A stretch of DNA of 64,000 nt, taken from Paenibacillus elgii NBRC 100335 (lineage in GTDB: Bacteria > Bacillota > Bacilli > Paenibacillales > NBRC-103111). The stretch is taken from NCBI RefSeq assembly GCF_004000865.1, contig NZ_BIMB01000005.1:62001-126000 (forward strand), in the 5' to 3' direction. Positions 7,599 to 15,097 of the stretch are shown here, piece after piece. A model generated the notes under the pieces. The model searched no databases and was not told where the DNA came from. It worked only from the letters and a program-made list of their open reading frames with translations. A program made the position numbers and the translations under genes. The stretch's first letter is position 1, and every line of letters starts with the position of its first letter.

Positions 7599-9341
7599 TC
7601 ATGACAATGGCGCACTCAAAACGAGCCATCCATACGGAGGCAAGCTGATAGAAAGCCGCTCGTCCGTCAGTTCGAAGCTTCCGTCGCCCATGGCGATTTC
7701 GAGCGGTACCTGCGCCTCCAAAGCGATATCCGCGACAGCCGGATGCCCGCTGTTGTTGAAGCTGATGTAGAGCTGTTCGTCTGCATCCGTTCTACGGATG
7801 ACAAGCTGATGATCCTTGGCATAGATCACCTGAAAAGTTCCGTCCCGCAACGCCCGATGCTGCCGTCTGTACGAGATGATCGTCCGGTAAAACGCGAGCT
7901 GCTCCAGATTTTGCCGGGCTTCGTCCCAAATCATCGGCCGCCTGCAGTCAGGGTCCGCTCCGCCCTGCATCCCCACTTCGTCGCCGTAATAAATGCACGG
8001 CACGCCGGGGAACGCAAACTGAAACAGCACGGCGAGCTTCGCTTTCCTTGCGTCCTGCGCGACCGTAAGCAGCCGCGGCGTATCGTGGCTTCCCACGATG
8101 TTAAAGGCTGCTTCGTTCACCTGCTGCGGATACTGGGCCAGCAGCCGGTTGATCCGGTGGGAAAACTGCTCCGCATCGATCGCATCCTTGGCAAAAAAAT
8201 CAAGTATAGCTTCTGTAATCGGATAGTTCATGACCGCATCGAACTGATCTCCTTGCAGCCACGGCATCGCGTCGTGCCAAATTTCGCCCAAAATATAAAA
8301 ATCCGGCTTGAGCGACTTCAAGGCTTTGCGGAAATGCCTCCAAAACTCGTGATCGACCTCATTGGCCACATCCAGCCGCCAGCCATCGATATCGCATTCC
8401 TTCACCCAATACTGCGCCACGTCCAGCAAATATTGTCGGACCTCCGGATTCGCCGTATTCAGCTTCGGCATATGCGCCTCGAAAGCGAAGCAGTGGTAGG
8501 AAGGTCTGGGCTCCGTCTGCACCGGAAATTGCTTGATATGGAACCAGTCCCGATAGCGCGATTCCAGTCCGTGGCGGACCACATCTTGAAACGGAGCGAA
8601 CAGCGCGCCGCTATGATTGAATACGGCATCCAGAATGACGCGAATTCCGCGCTCGTGGCAGGCCTGGACCAGCTTCTTCAGCAATGCGGTATCCCCAAAC
8701 TGCGGGTCGATTTTCAAATAGTCCGTCGTATCGTACTTATGATTCGTCTCCGCCGCAAACAGCGGGGTAAAATAAATCGCGTTAACGCCAAGCGAGCTAA
8801 GGTGATCCAGTCGGTCCAATACGCCCTGCAAATCGCCGCCGTAATAATCGTGCGGCCCCGGGTCCGCCTCCTCCCACGAACGAACGCCGGCCGGATCGTT
8901 CGACGGATCGCCGTTCGCAAACCGCTCGGGAAATATTTGATAAAACACAGCCTCTTTTACCCACCCCGGCGGCTTCGCCACTTCATCCGCCCATAGAAAC
9001 GGATAATCGAAGAAAGAAAGTGGGTCCTTGGGCTTTTCCTTCTGAAAGCCGGTCTCCGTGTACCAGACCGTTTCGTCCTCCGAGATCAATGCAAACGCAT
9101 AGCGCAGTCTGTGATGCGGGGGAACAAGCTCCGCCTGCCAATAATCGAACCGTTCGTCGCTCGCCAGCTTATAAAGAGATTGCTCGCTTGCGGTCTGCTC
9201 CCAATCGTACTTATCGCCGTAGAGCGCTTTTACCGCGCGCAGATCGTCTTTTTTCGTCCGCAGCCGGATATGGATCGTCCGGTCATCGTAAGCGTAGCAA
9301 TCCGCATTGCCGGACCGGTGATAAACCGCTTCTAACAACAT
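7599..9341 (-). CDS. GH13 cyclomaltodextrinase / neopullulanase / maltogenic amylase
   Basis: A 580-residue cytoplasmic alpha-glucan hydrolase of the GH13_20 type. The first 120 residues form the N-terminal domain characteristic of this subfamily. The barrel carries the conserved regions DAVFNH, GWRLDVANE (nucleophile Asp324), LGEIWHD (acid/base Glu353) and VGSHDTPR (Asp420). It lacks a signal peptide, so it acts on oligosaccharides after import, hydrolysing cyclodextrins, pullulan fragments or maltodextrins. It is the gene after MalG, 32 bases away, in the same operon. The exact substrate preference within the subfamily cannot be told from sequence. Confidence 0.93.
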   Translation of the reverse strand: MLLEAVYHRSGNADCYAYDDRTIHIRLRTKKDDLRAVKALYGDKYDWEQTASEQSLYKLASDERFDYWQAELVPPHHRLRYAFALISEDETVWYTETGFQKEKPKDPLSFFDYPFLWADEVAKPPGWVKEAVFYQIFPERFANGDPSNDPAGVRSWEEADPGPHDYYGGDLQGVLDRLDHLSSLGVNAIYFTPLFAAETNHKYDTTDYLKIDPQFGDTALLKKLVQACHERGIRVILDAVFNHSGALFAPFQDVVRHGLESRYRDWFHIKQFPVQTEPRPSYHCFAFEAHMPKLNTANPEVRQYLLDVAQYWVKECDIDGWRLDVANEVDHEFWRHFRKALKSLKPDFYILGEIWHDAMPWLQGDQFDAVMNYPITEAILDFFAKDAIDAEQFSHRINRLLAQYPQQVNEAAFNIVGSHDTPRLLTVAQDARKAKLAVLFQFAFPGVPCIYYGDEVGMQGGADPDCRRPMIWDEARQNLEQLAFYRTIISYRRQHRALRDGTFQVIYAKDHQLVIRRTDADEQLYISFNNSGHPAVADIALEAQVPLEIAMGDGSFELTDERLSISLPPYGWLVLSAPLS

Positions 9342-9373
9342 GGAATCCCCATCCTTTTTTGGTATAAATCGCG

Positions 9374-10207
9374 TTACCCTTTATCCGCGCCGGCCGCGAT
9401 TCCGTGAATTAAGTACTTCTGGAAATACATGTACAGCAGCGTGATCGGCAGCGCCACAAGCACGGCGCCCGCTGCGAATAACGTAAAGCTGGAATTGGTC
9501 TCGTTGGCCACCATCGCATACAGCCCTTGCGCCAGCGTCATTTTATCCGAGGACCTAAGCACGATTTGCGGTAAAATAAAATCCATGAACGGCGTGATGA
9601 AGCTGTTCAGAGCTACGAACGTAATCGCCGGCAGCGATAAAGGAAAAATAATTTTGAAGAACGCGTCAGCATGGCTCGCACCGTCGATAAACGCGGCTTC
9701 CTCCAGACTTTTCGGGATCGTGTCGAAGTGCCCTTTCATGACCCAGGTGCCCATGGACACCGCTCCACCTGCATAGATGAGAATCAGCCCCAGATGCGTG
9801 TCGAGCAGCTTCGTTTGTAGCAGCAGCACAAAAATCGCCATGACGGATAGAAACCCCGGAAACATTTGCAGGACCAGCAGCATCATCAAGCCTTGCTGTC
9901 TCCCTTTGAACCGGAATCTGGAAAAAGCATACGCCGTCGCCGCCACCAATGCCGTCGATACGACCGCATTCACCAACGCGATCTTGATCGTATTTTGATA
10001 CCACAGCACAAAATCGGTCGTATGGATCAGCTCGATGTAATGCGCGATCGTCGGGTTATCGGGAATCATCTTGCTAACGAGCAAGTTATCGCCCGGATTC
10101 AGAGACGTGCCTACGATCCACACGATTGGGTAGATCGTCGTGACGAGCAGCACCGCAAATACCGCGTAAATTCCCGTGACGACCAGGTTGTTTTTGAATT
10201 TGGACAT
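9374..10207 (-). CDS. Maltodextrin ABC transporter permease, MalG/MdxG type
   Basis: A 277-residue inner-membrane permease with about six hydrophobic segments. The cytoplasmic EAA loop, EEAAFIDGASHADAFFKIIFPLSLP, docks the ATPase. It closes with the typical MalG end QKYLIHGIAAGADKG. A TTG start at 10216 is possible, but the ATG at 10207 is better spaced from GAGGA. It follows MalF by 18 bases. No ATPase gene is in the locus, which is usual where a shared MsmX-type ATPase energises several sugar importers. Confidence 0.92.
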   Translation of the reverse strand: MSKFKNNLVVTGIYAVFAVLLVTTIYPIVWIVGTSLNPGDNLLVSKMIPDNPTIAHYIELIHTTDFVLWYQNTIKIALVNAVVSTALVAATAYAFSRFRFKGRQQGLMMLLVLQMFPGFLSVMAIFVLLLQTKLLDTHLGLILIYAGGAVSMGTWVMKGHFDTIPKSLEEAAFIDGASHADAFFKIIFPLSLPAITFVALNSFITPFMDFILPQIVLRSSDKMTLAQGLYAMVANETNSSFTLFAAGAVLVALPITLLYMYFQKYLIHGIAAGADKG

Positions 10208-10225
10208 CCAGATCAAATCCTCTTC

Positions 10226-11524
10226 TTAAACGGACTTCATCCGCTTGTAATTCCATAAAGAAAATGCCGCAATGAGAATGAACATAATGATCGATACGGC
10301 CGAGGCCATATTAAACTGGCTTTGGTTCAGCGTCATCTTGAAGATCCACGAGATCAAAATATCCGTGCTTCCGGCGTAGTAATAATCCGGATTATTCGGC
10401 TTCCCGTCCGTCAGCAAGTAAATCAGGTTGAAGTTATTGAAGTTAAACGCAAACTGCATAATAAAGATCGGCGCCGTCGCCATCAGCACGAGGGGCAGCG
10501 TAATTTTGACGAACTTTTGCAGCCCCGAGGCCCCGTCGACGTCCGCCGCTTCATACAGATCGCGCGGCAGGGTCGTCAAAATTCCCGACATCAACGCCAT
10601 CAGGAACGGCGTCGAGAACCACAAATTCACCAGAATGACGGATGCTTTTGCCATCGTCGGATCGGAAAGCCAGGGCACGGGAGAGAAGCCGAGCTTCACG
10701 ATCAGATCGTTCACCGGACCGAACGTCCCGTTCAGCAGCACCCGGAAAACGAGAATCGAGATGAACTGCGGGATTGCCCAAGGCAGAATGAACACCGTTC
10801 TCCAAAATTTTTTGAAGCGGACCTGCGGGTGATTCACCATCATCGCGAGTAACAGTCCGCTGAGAAAGACGGTAGAGGTCGAAGCCGCCGCCCAGATGAT
10901 GTTCCAAACGGAGATGCCGAAGAACGTGGACCTCCATGCTTCCTGCGCGAACAGATCGTAAAACGTGCGGAAGCCGACCCAATCCACCAGCGCCCGGTCC
11001 GGAATATGCGACGGAGCCGAATAATTGGTGAAAGCGATCAATACGTTAAACACGAGCGGAATGACCGTAACGAACAGAATGAAAAATGCGGCAGGAATCA
11101 GCAGCAAATAAGGAAAATGCCGGAACTTCGCCTGCTTCACGGACTCGACGAAGCCGAGGACATGGCCGCCTTCGTCCCGCAGCTCCCCGTTCTTCTTCGC
11201 ATCGTAAACATTCATCGCATAGAACCCGAGAAATAGCAGGATGACGACGAGGGTAATGAGACCGTTGATCAGCAGAAAGATCGAATGGTCGCCCTGTACG
11301 ATTTTTCCCCGGATGATCCGGGTCGGTACATCGCCTAGCGTGATCAGCCCCAGAATGCCTTTCCATGCGATCGAATAATAGTTCCAGAAAAACAATTGGG
11401 CCAAGACGATGAACAGCAAGCCTTTGATATATTGTCTGTTGTAGAGCTGGCCCAAGCCTATGAACGCCGCGGAACACACGGCTGCCGTGACCTGATGCCG
11501 CCGGGCGCTTGGTTGTGATTGCAT
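10226..11524 (-). CDS. Maltodextrin ABC transporter permease, MalF/MdxF type
   Basis: A 432-residue permease. The C-terminal 300 residues are the binding-protein-dependent permease domain, with the EAA loop LYEAADVDGASGLQKFVKITLPLVL. The first 130 residues are an additional hydrophobic region (FIGLGQLYNRQYIKGLLF) with two or three membrane spans, common in Bacillales MdxF proteins and reminiscent of TM2-type membrane proteins. It lies between the binding protein and MalG, and forms the translocation channel with MalG. Confidence 0.92.
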   Translation of the reverse strand: MQSQPSARRHQVTAAVCSAAFIGLGQLYNRQYIKGLLFIVLAQLFFWNYYSIAWKGILGLITLGDVPTRIIRGKIVQGDHSIFLLINGLITLVVILLFLGFYAMNVYDAKKNGELRDEGGHVLGFVESVKQAKFRHFPYLLLIPAAFFILFVTVIPLVFNVLIAFTNYSAPSHIPDRALVDWVGFRTFYDLFAQEAWRSTFFGISVWNIIWAAASTSTVFLSGLLLAMMVNHPQVRFKKFWRTVFILPWAIPQFISILVFRVLLNGTFGPVNDLIVKLGFSPVPWLSDPTMAKASVILVNLWFSTPFLMALMSGILTTLPRDLYEAADVDGASGLQKFVKITLPLVLMATAPIFIMQFAFNFNNFNLIYLLTDGKPNNPDYYYAGSTDILISWIFKMTLNQSQFNMASAVSIIMFILIAAFSLWNYKRMKSV

Positions 11525-11567
11525 ACGTAAAACCGCCTTAGCCGAGTTTTGAGAATGAATCCGTGCA

Positions 11568-12860
11568 TTATTTCGTCGTTTTCATGGCTGTCTTGATTTG
11601 CTCCACTGCGGTAGTCAGAACGGCTGCCGGATCTTGACCGTCATTCCAGATCGCAGCGAGCGCGGCGCCTGCGGGCACCCATACATTGCCCATTTCCGGA
11701 ATGGACGGCATCGGCGTCGAATATTTCGCCTGCTCCAGAAACGCCGCCGCTTTCGGATCTTGCGTAATGATGGGGTCATCCATCAGGTCCTTCCTCGGGG
11801 GAAGCTGGGTTGTCATCTTGAACCGCTTGATCAGATTGTCCTTGCTGGTCGCGTAGCTTGCGAACAGCTTGGCGGCAGCCGGGTATTTCGTATACGAATT
11901 GACGTACAAGGCCCGAATGCCGGAGAAGCTGACCGGATGCTCGCCGTTCGGCAGCAGAGGCAGCGGCGCTACACCATAGTCGAAATTCACCTTCGACAAG
12001 CTGGCCATCAGCCATGAGCCGTTGATAACGGCAGCGGTTTTCCCTTCCTGGAAAAAGCCCGTAATGATGTTGTCGTTGATGTCTCCGGCGTTCAGCGGCA
12101 ATATTTTTTTGAGCGATTGCAAATATTTTGCCCCTTCAACCGTTTTCGCGCTGTTGAGACCGATATCGTTCGGGTTCGTGCCTTGATTTCCGAACACATA
12201 CCCGCCGTAACCGGCGAGGAACGAGTACGATTGATACAGCTGGCCGACGTCCCACATCAAGGCGAACTTTTTGGTTTTCGGATCGTTGTAGGTTTCGGCG
12301 AATTTCACGATGTCGTCGTACGTTTTCGGAGCTTTGTCCATCAAGGACTTGTTGTAAAACAGCGCATACGTATCGATCGCCGTCGGAAAGCCGTAAAGCA
12401 CGTCCTTGTACGTGACTCCGGCCAGCGCCGAGGACATCACCTCGTTTTTCATGCTGTCGCCCGAAGCGTCGTTTTCCAGCACGAGCCCGGCCGTCACCGC
12501 ATTCCCCAATTGATCGTGCGGCGCGGAGAAGACGTCGGCTCCAATCCCCGCCGGACCGTCGGTAGTCAGCTTCTTAACGGTGTCGATCGCGGGAACCGGC
12601 TCCACCTTCACTTTTACGCCGTAGTCTTTCTCGAAGCTTTCCGCTACCGCCTTCAAATAATCGAGCTCCGGACCTTTCGATTCCCATACGAGCAATTGGG
12701 CGCCTTGCTCCGGCTTTAACGGCTCCGCGTTTGCGCTTCCTGCGGCTTCGTTCCCCGGCTCCTGCCCCGCAGGCGAAGGACGGCCCTCTCCACAAGCGGT
12801 TAGCAGGGAAGAACTCAGACAAAGGACAAGAACGGCGGAAATGAAACATCGTTTTGACAT
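11568..12860 (-). CDS. Maltodextrin-binding lipoprotein, MalE/MdxE type
   Basis: A 430-residue extracellular solute-binding protein anchored by lipid. The signal peptide ends in LLTACGEG, a lipobox with Cys as the first mature residue. A low-complexity linker leads into a family-1 binding fold (LLVWESKGPELDYLKAVAESFEKDYGVKV) with an HDQLGNAV segment typical of maltose-binding proteins. An upstream-extended frame reaches 12947, but AAAGGGGGA before the ATG at 12860 and the signal sequence fix the start. First gene of the operon; two tandem operators lie 40-70 bases upstream. Confidence 0.93.
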   Translation of the reverse strand: MSKRCFISAVLVLCLSSSLLTACGEGRPSPAGQEPGNEAAGSANAEPLKPEQGAQLLVWESKGPELDYLKAVAESFEKDYGVKVKVEPVPAIDTVKKLTTDGPAGIGADVFSAPHDQLGNAVTAGLVLENDASGDSMKNEVMSSALAGVTYKDVLYGFPTAIDTYALFYNKSLMDKAPKTYDDIVKFAETYNDPKTKKFALMWDVGQLYQSYSFLAGYGGYVFGNQGTNPNDIGLNSAKTVEGAKYLQSLKKILPLNAGDINDNIITGFFQEGKTAAVINGSWLMASLSKVNFDYGVAPLPLLPNGEHPVSFSGIRALYVNSYTKYPAAAKLFASYATSKDNLIKRFKMTTQLPPRKDLMDDPIITQDPKAAAFLEQAKYSTPMPSIPEMGNVWVPAGAALAAIWNDGQDPAAVLTTAVEQIKTAMKTTK

Positions 12861-12897
12861 GCGGGGTCCCCCTTTAAGACTATTGAATTGTCGTGAA

Positions 12898-12929
12898 CTG
12901 AATCGTTTAAGTACTGAAACGTTTAAGTA
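12898..12929. promoter_or_regulatory. Tandem 16-base operator repeats before the maltodextrin operon
   Basis: CTGAATCGTTTAAGTA is followed immediately by CTGAAACGTTTAAGTA, two direct repeats with one mismatch and a 16-base period. A further partial GTGCTTAAGTGA follows. The core matches the operator in front of the LacI-type gene (7552-7565), pointing to cooperative repression by that protein. Confidence 0.7.
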
Positions 12930-13074
12930 GTGCTTAAGTGATATCATAGCTTTTCGCTTCCGCAGGAGTCAATGATAAAAAATGGAAAATGGCCCTGTCC
13001 GGCAAGACTCCAATATAGAAGCAGCGGCAGCCGGGGATGAAAATAAATTCCCAGATTGCCGCTACCGAATGCGA

Positions 13075-13497
13075 TTATTGTTCCAATACCTTTTCAAGCT
13101 CGCCGCACCATTTACTCCAGCCATACTTAGCTCCATTGAGTGCCGGTTCGTTGGAGATTCCGGTTTGCTCGAGATGAAGGTTAACCTTTCCGCCTCCTAA
13201 ATCCTGCAGCGTCCAGGTGACCGTGTGCTTCTCTCCTCCGCTTGCCCAAGTATAGGACAACCGGTTTGGTTCGTCCACGATAAGCACTTCGCCGTTAACA
13301 ATCCCATCCCACCATTCGGTCGGCTGAGTGCGGAACTGAAAACGGTGTCCAACGACAGGCTTAAAATCGTTTTCCATCGCATGACCGGTATGGATGTTGA
13401 CCACCCACTTGGCAAGCTTGCTTGAATCGGTTAAAGCGGACCAAAGCTTCTCGATCGATGTCTTGTACTGAAAATCCAAGGATAAGGTTAAACTCAT
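13075..13497 (-). CDS. SRPBCC (AHSA1-like) domain protein
   Basis: A 140-residue START-like fold protein of the activator-of-Hsp90 homologue type: SLDFQYKTSIEKLWSALTDSSKLAKWV at the start, WWDGIVNGEVL in the middle and a long C-terminal helix ending WSKWCGELEKVL. Such proteins bind hydrophobic ligands and are commonly encoded with an ArsR-type repressor, as here: the start codon overlaps the stop of the upstream ArsR gene in an ATGA arrangement, so translation is coupled. The ligand and role are unknown. Confidence 0.88.
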   Translation of the reverse strand: MSLTLSLDFQYKTSIEKLWSALTDSSKLAKWVVNIHTGHAMENDFKPVVGHRFQFRTQPTEWWDGIVNGEVLIVDEPNRLSYTWASGGEKHTVTWTLQDLGGGKVNLHLEQTGISNEPALNGAKYGWSKWCGELEKVLEQ

Positions 13498-13823
13498 TCT
13501 TCTTCCTCCTCTAATAGTTTGTTCAAGTTCAGCATATTCGTACTCCAGAACTTGCTATAGAAAGCCACCCAATCTTGAATTTCTCGGAGTGGAGAAGCAT
13601 TAAGCCTAAATCGCGTTTCTCTGCCGACTTTTCGGTCAAGGACCAGTCCGGCCTCTTTAAGGATTGTCAAATGCTTGGATACCGCTGTCCGGCCCATTTG
13701 AAACTGTGCCGTTAACTCATGAAGCGGTAACTCCTCTGCCTCTGCTAACAGACGAATCAGCTGGCGCCTGGTTGGATCTGCAATCGCGTCATACACATCC
13801 CGCAGCTGGTTGTTCTCGCTCAC
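13494..13823 (-). CDS. ArsR-family winged-helix repressor
   Basis: A 109-residue regulator beginning at a GTG behind AGGAGAGGG. The winged helix is plain: DAIADPTRRQLIRLLAEAEELPLHELTAQFQMGRTAVSKHLTILKEAGLV. No metal-binding cysteine pair of the ArsR/SmtB type is present, which fits the SRPBCC-linked subgroup, where the partner protein or its ligand may be sensed. It overlaps the SRPBCC gene by four bases. It is a candidate reader of the paired operators at 14402-14447, but this is unproven. Confidence 0.88.
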   Translation of the reverse strand: MSENNQLRDVYDAIADPTRRQLIRLLAEAEELPLHELTAQFQMGRTAVSKHLTILKEAGLVLDRKVGRETRFRLNASPLREIQDWVAFYSKFWSTNMLNLNKLLEEEEE

Positions 13824-13903
13824 AACACCCTCTCCTAAATATTATTTTCTGTAGTAGAAATCATTGGTGGTACGAAGGGACAGCCGTTGATTTCATCACC
13901 TCC

Positions 13904-14326
13904 CTAGAGTTTGCGGCTCTTCGGACGCAGCGCCCACGAGGCGATATTTAGTGCAGCATATGAAAGCGGAAGGATAAGAGCAAACCCATAATCGCCATAA
14001 TCGTTAGCAAACGCATGAGATAAAGCCGCACCGGTCATTAAAAAGAAGATACCCGCGTGAACCCATTCTTTAAGCCGGGGAAAACCTGGCACGACTAGCA
14101 CGACGGCTCCAAGCACTTTCCAAATCCCGAGAATGGTCAAGACGTATAATGGGTAACCAAGATTCTTCACTAACTCGATGTTTCCTCCATATTGCATCAG
14201 TTGCCCGATACCGCTTAACATAACAGCTGCCGTGAGTAGTAATGTGACTGTCCAATAAGCAATTATTTTCCCTCGGAGCTGGGTTTCCTGTTTCGCGATT
14301 GTTTCCGCACCGATAACCATGCTCAT
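13904..14326 (-). CDS. DoxX-like four-helix membrane protein
   Basis: A 140-residue integral membrane protein with four hydrophobic segments (IIAYWTVTLLLTAAVMLSGI, LYVLTILGIWKVLGAVVLVV, AGIFFLMTGAALSHAF, LILPLSYAALNIASWAL). The GIWKVLGA motif is typical of the DoxX_2 family. It starts at the ATG behind GAGGAGGAAATAAA. Its promoter is a near-consensus sigma-A site covered by two operator copies. It precedes the ArsR-SRPBCC pair by 80 bases and may be a functional partner. The biochemical role of this subgroup is not established. Confidence 0.8.
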   Translation of the reverse strand: MSMVIGAETIAKQETQLRGKIIAYWTVTLLLTAAVMLSGIGQLMQYGGNIELVKNLGYPLYVLTILGIWKVLGAVVLVVPGFPRLKEWVHAGIFFLMTGAALSHAFANDYGDYGFALILPLSYAALNIASWALRPKSRKL

Positions 14327-14401
14327 TTTATTTCCTCCTCATCATTGTTTCAATTAAAACTTTTTCAGATTCCAACTTTTCCAAATCACTTGCTCCCAAT
14401 C

Positions 14402-14454
14402 GGACACCATTTGGTGACGATTTGATTATAGGACACTGTTTGGTGTCATGTCAA
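14402..14454 (-). promoter_or_regulatory. DoxX-gene promoter flanked by two copies of a palindromic operator
   Basis: On the minus strand TTGACA (14454-14449) and TATAAT (14430-14425) are separated by 18 bases. The spacer is filled by GGACACTGTTTGGTGTC (plus strand, 14431-14447), and a second copy GGACACCATTTGGTGAC (14402-14418) lies just downstream of the -10. Centre spacing is 29 bases. Two copies of one inverted-repeat motif on a consensus promoter signal tight repression; the repressor is not identified. Confidence 0.75.
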
Positions 14455-14510
14455 TAACATTTTTAAACTCAAAATATTAAAAATGTGCCGCCATGTATGT
14501 CCATTGAAGT

Positions 14511-14542
14511 TAGTTGCCATATGGAAACTAGTTTGATATGAT
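14511..14542 (+). promoter_or_regulatory. Promoter and MarR operator of the marR-uvrA-like pair
   Basis: TTGCCA (14514-14519), a 17-base spacer and TATGAT (14537-14542) form the promoter. It is overlapped by the 20-base near-palindrome TAGTTGCCATATGGAAACTA (14511-14530, one mismatch) and the adjoining AAACTAGTTT. A further GGAAACTAA half-site occurs between the two genes near 15046-15054. The layout is typical of MarR autorepression. Confidence 0.75.
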
Positions 14543-14584
14543 GACGAATATAGAACACACACGATATCGATAGGGGGTATTCCT

Positions 14585-15031
14585 TTGATACAGCCAGATC
14601 AACCCGGTGAGCTGGAAAACGCTTTGTCCCATCTCCAATGCGTGCTGGTCGCCAGACGCACCCGGATCAATCCGGAGCAGCTTACTTGGGCGCAGTACGA
14701 CATCTTGGAGATTTTGCGCATCCGCGGTCCCATGATGCCTTCGGTTATCGGCGAAACGTTGGGGATGACACGCCCGGCCACCTCGAAAAGCCTCCGAGTT
14801 TTAAAGGATAAGCAGTTAATTGAGCAAACCACGCGCGAGGAAGACCGGCGGGAACAAACGACGTCGCTCACCGATAGCGGCCGTGCTTTTCTGGAGCGTG
14901 CGGCCACAAGCCGGCGTGAGGCTGCCGAAATCGCCGCCTCCGTTCTTACGCCCGGCGAGCAAAGTATTTTTGCGGAGCTGTGCCAAAAGATAGCGGCCGC
15001 ACTCGACGACAACCAGTCGCGATCCGTTTGA
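14585..15031 (+). CDS. MarR-family transcriptional regulator
   Basis: A 148-residue winged-helix regulator. The DNA-binding core is LTWAQYDILEILRIRGPMMPSVIGETLGMTRPATSKSLRVLKDKQLIEQTTREEDRREQTTSLTDSG, including the DRR wing motif typical of MarR proteins. It starts at a TTG seven bases after GGGGG. It lies 66 bases before the UvrA-like gene and probably controls it and itself through the palindrome over its promoter. The inducing compound is unknown; co-location with a UvrA-like protein suggests a DNA-binding or other toxic drug. Confidence 0.9.
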   Translation: MIQPDQPGELENALSHLQCVLVARRTRINPEQLTWAQYDILEILRIRGPMMPSVIGETLGMTRPATSKSLRVLKDKQLIEQTTREEDRREQTTSLTDSGRAFLERAATSRREAAEIAASVLTPGEQSIFAELCQKIAAALDDNQSRSV

Positions 15032-15097
15032 ATATAATTTCCCGACGGAAACTAATGTCCTTAAATCATCATTTTTGAAGAAGGAGGTTATCCAACG

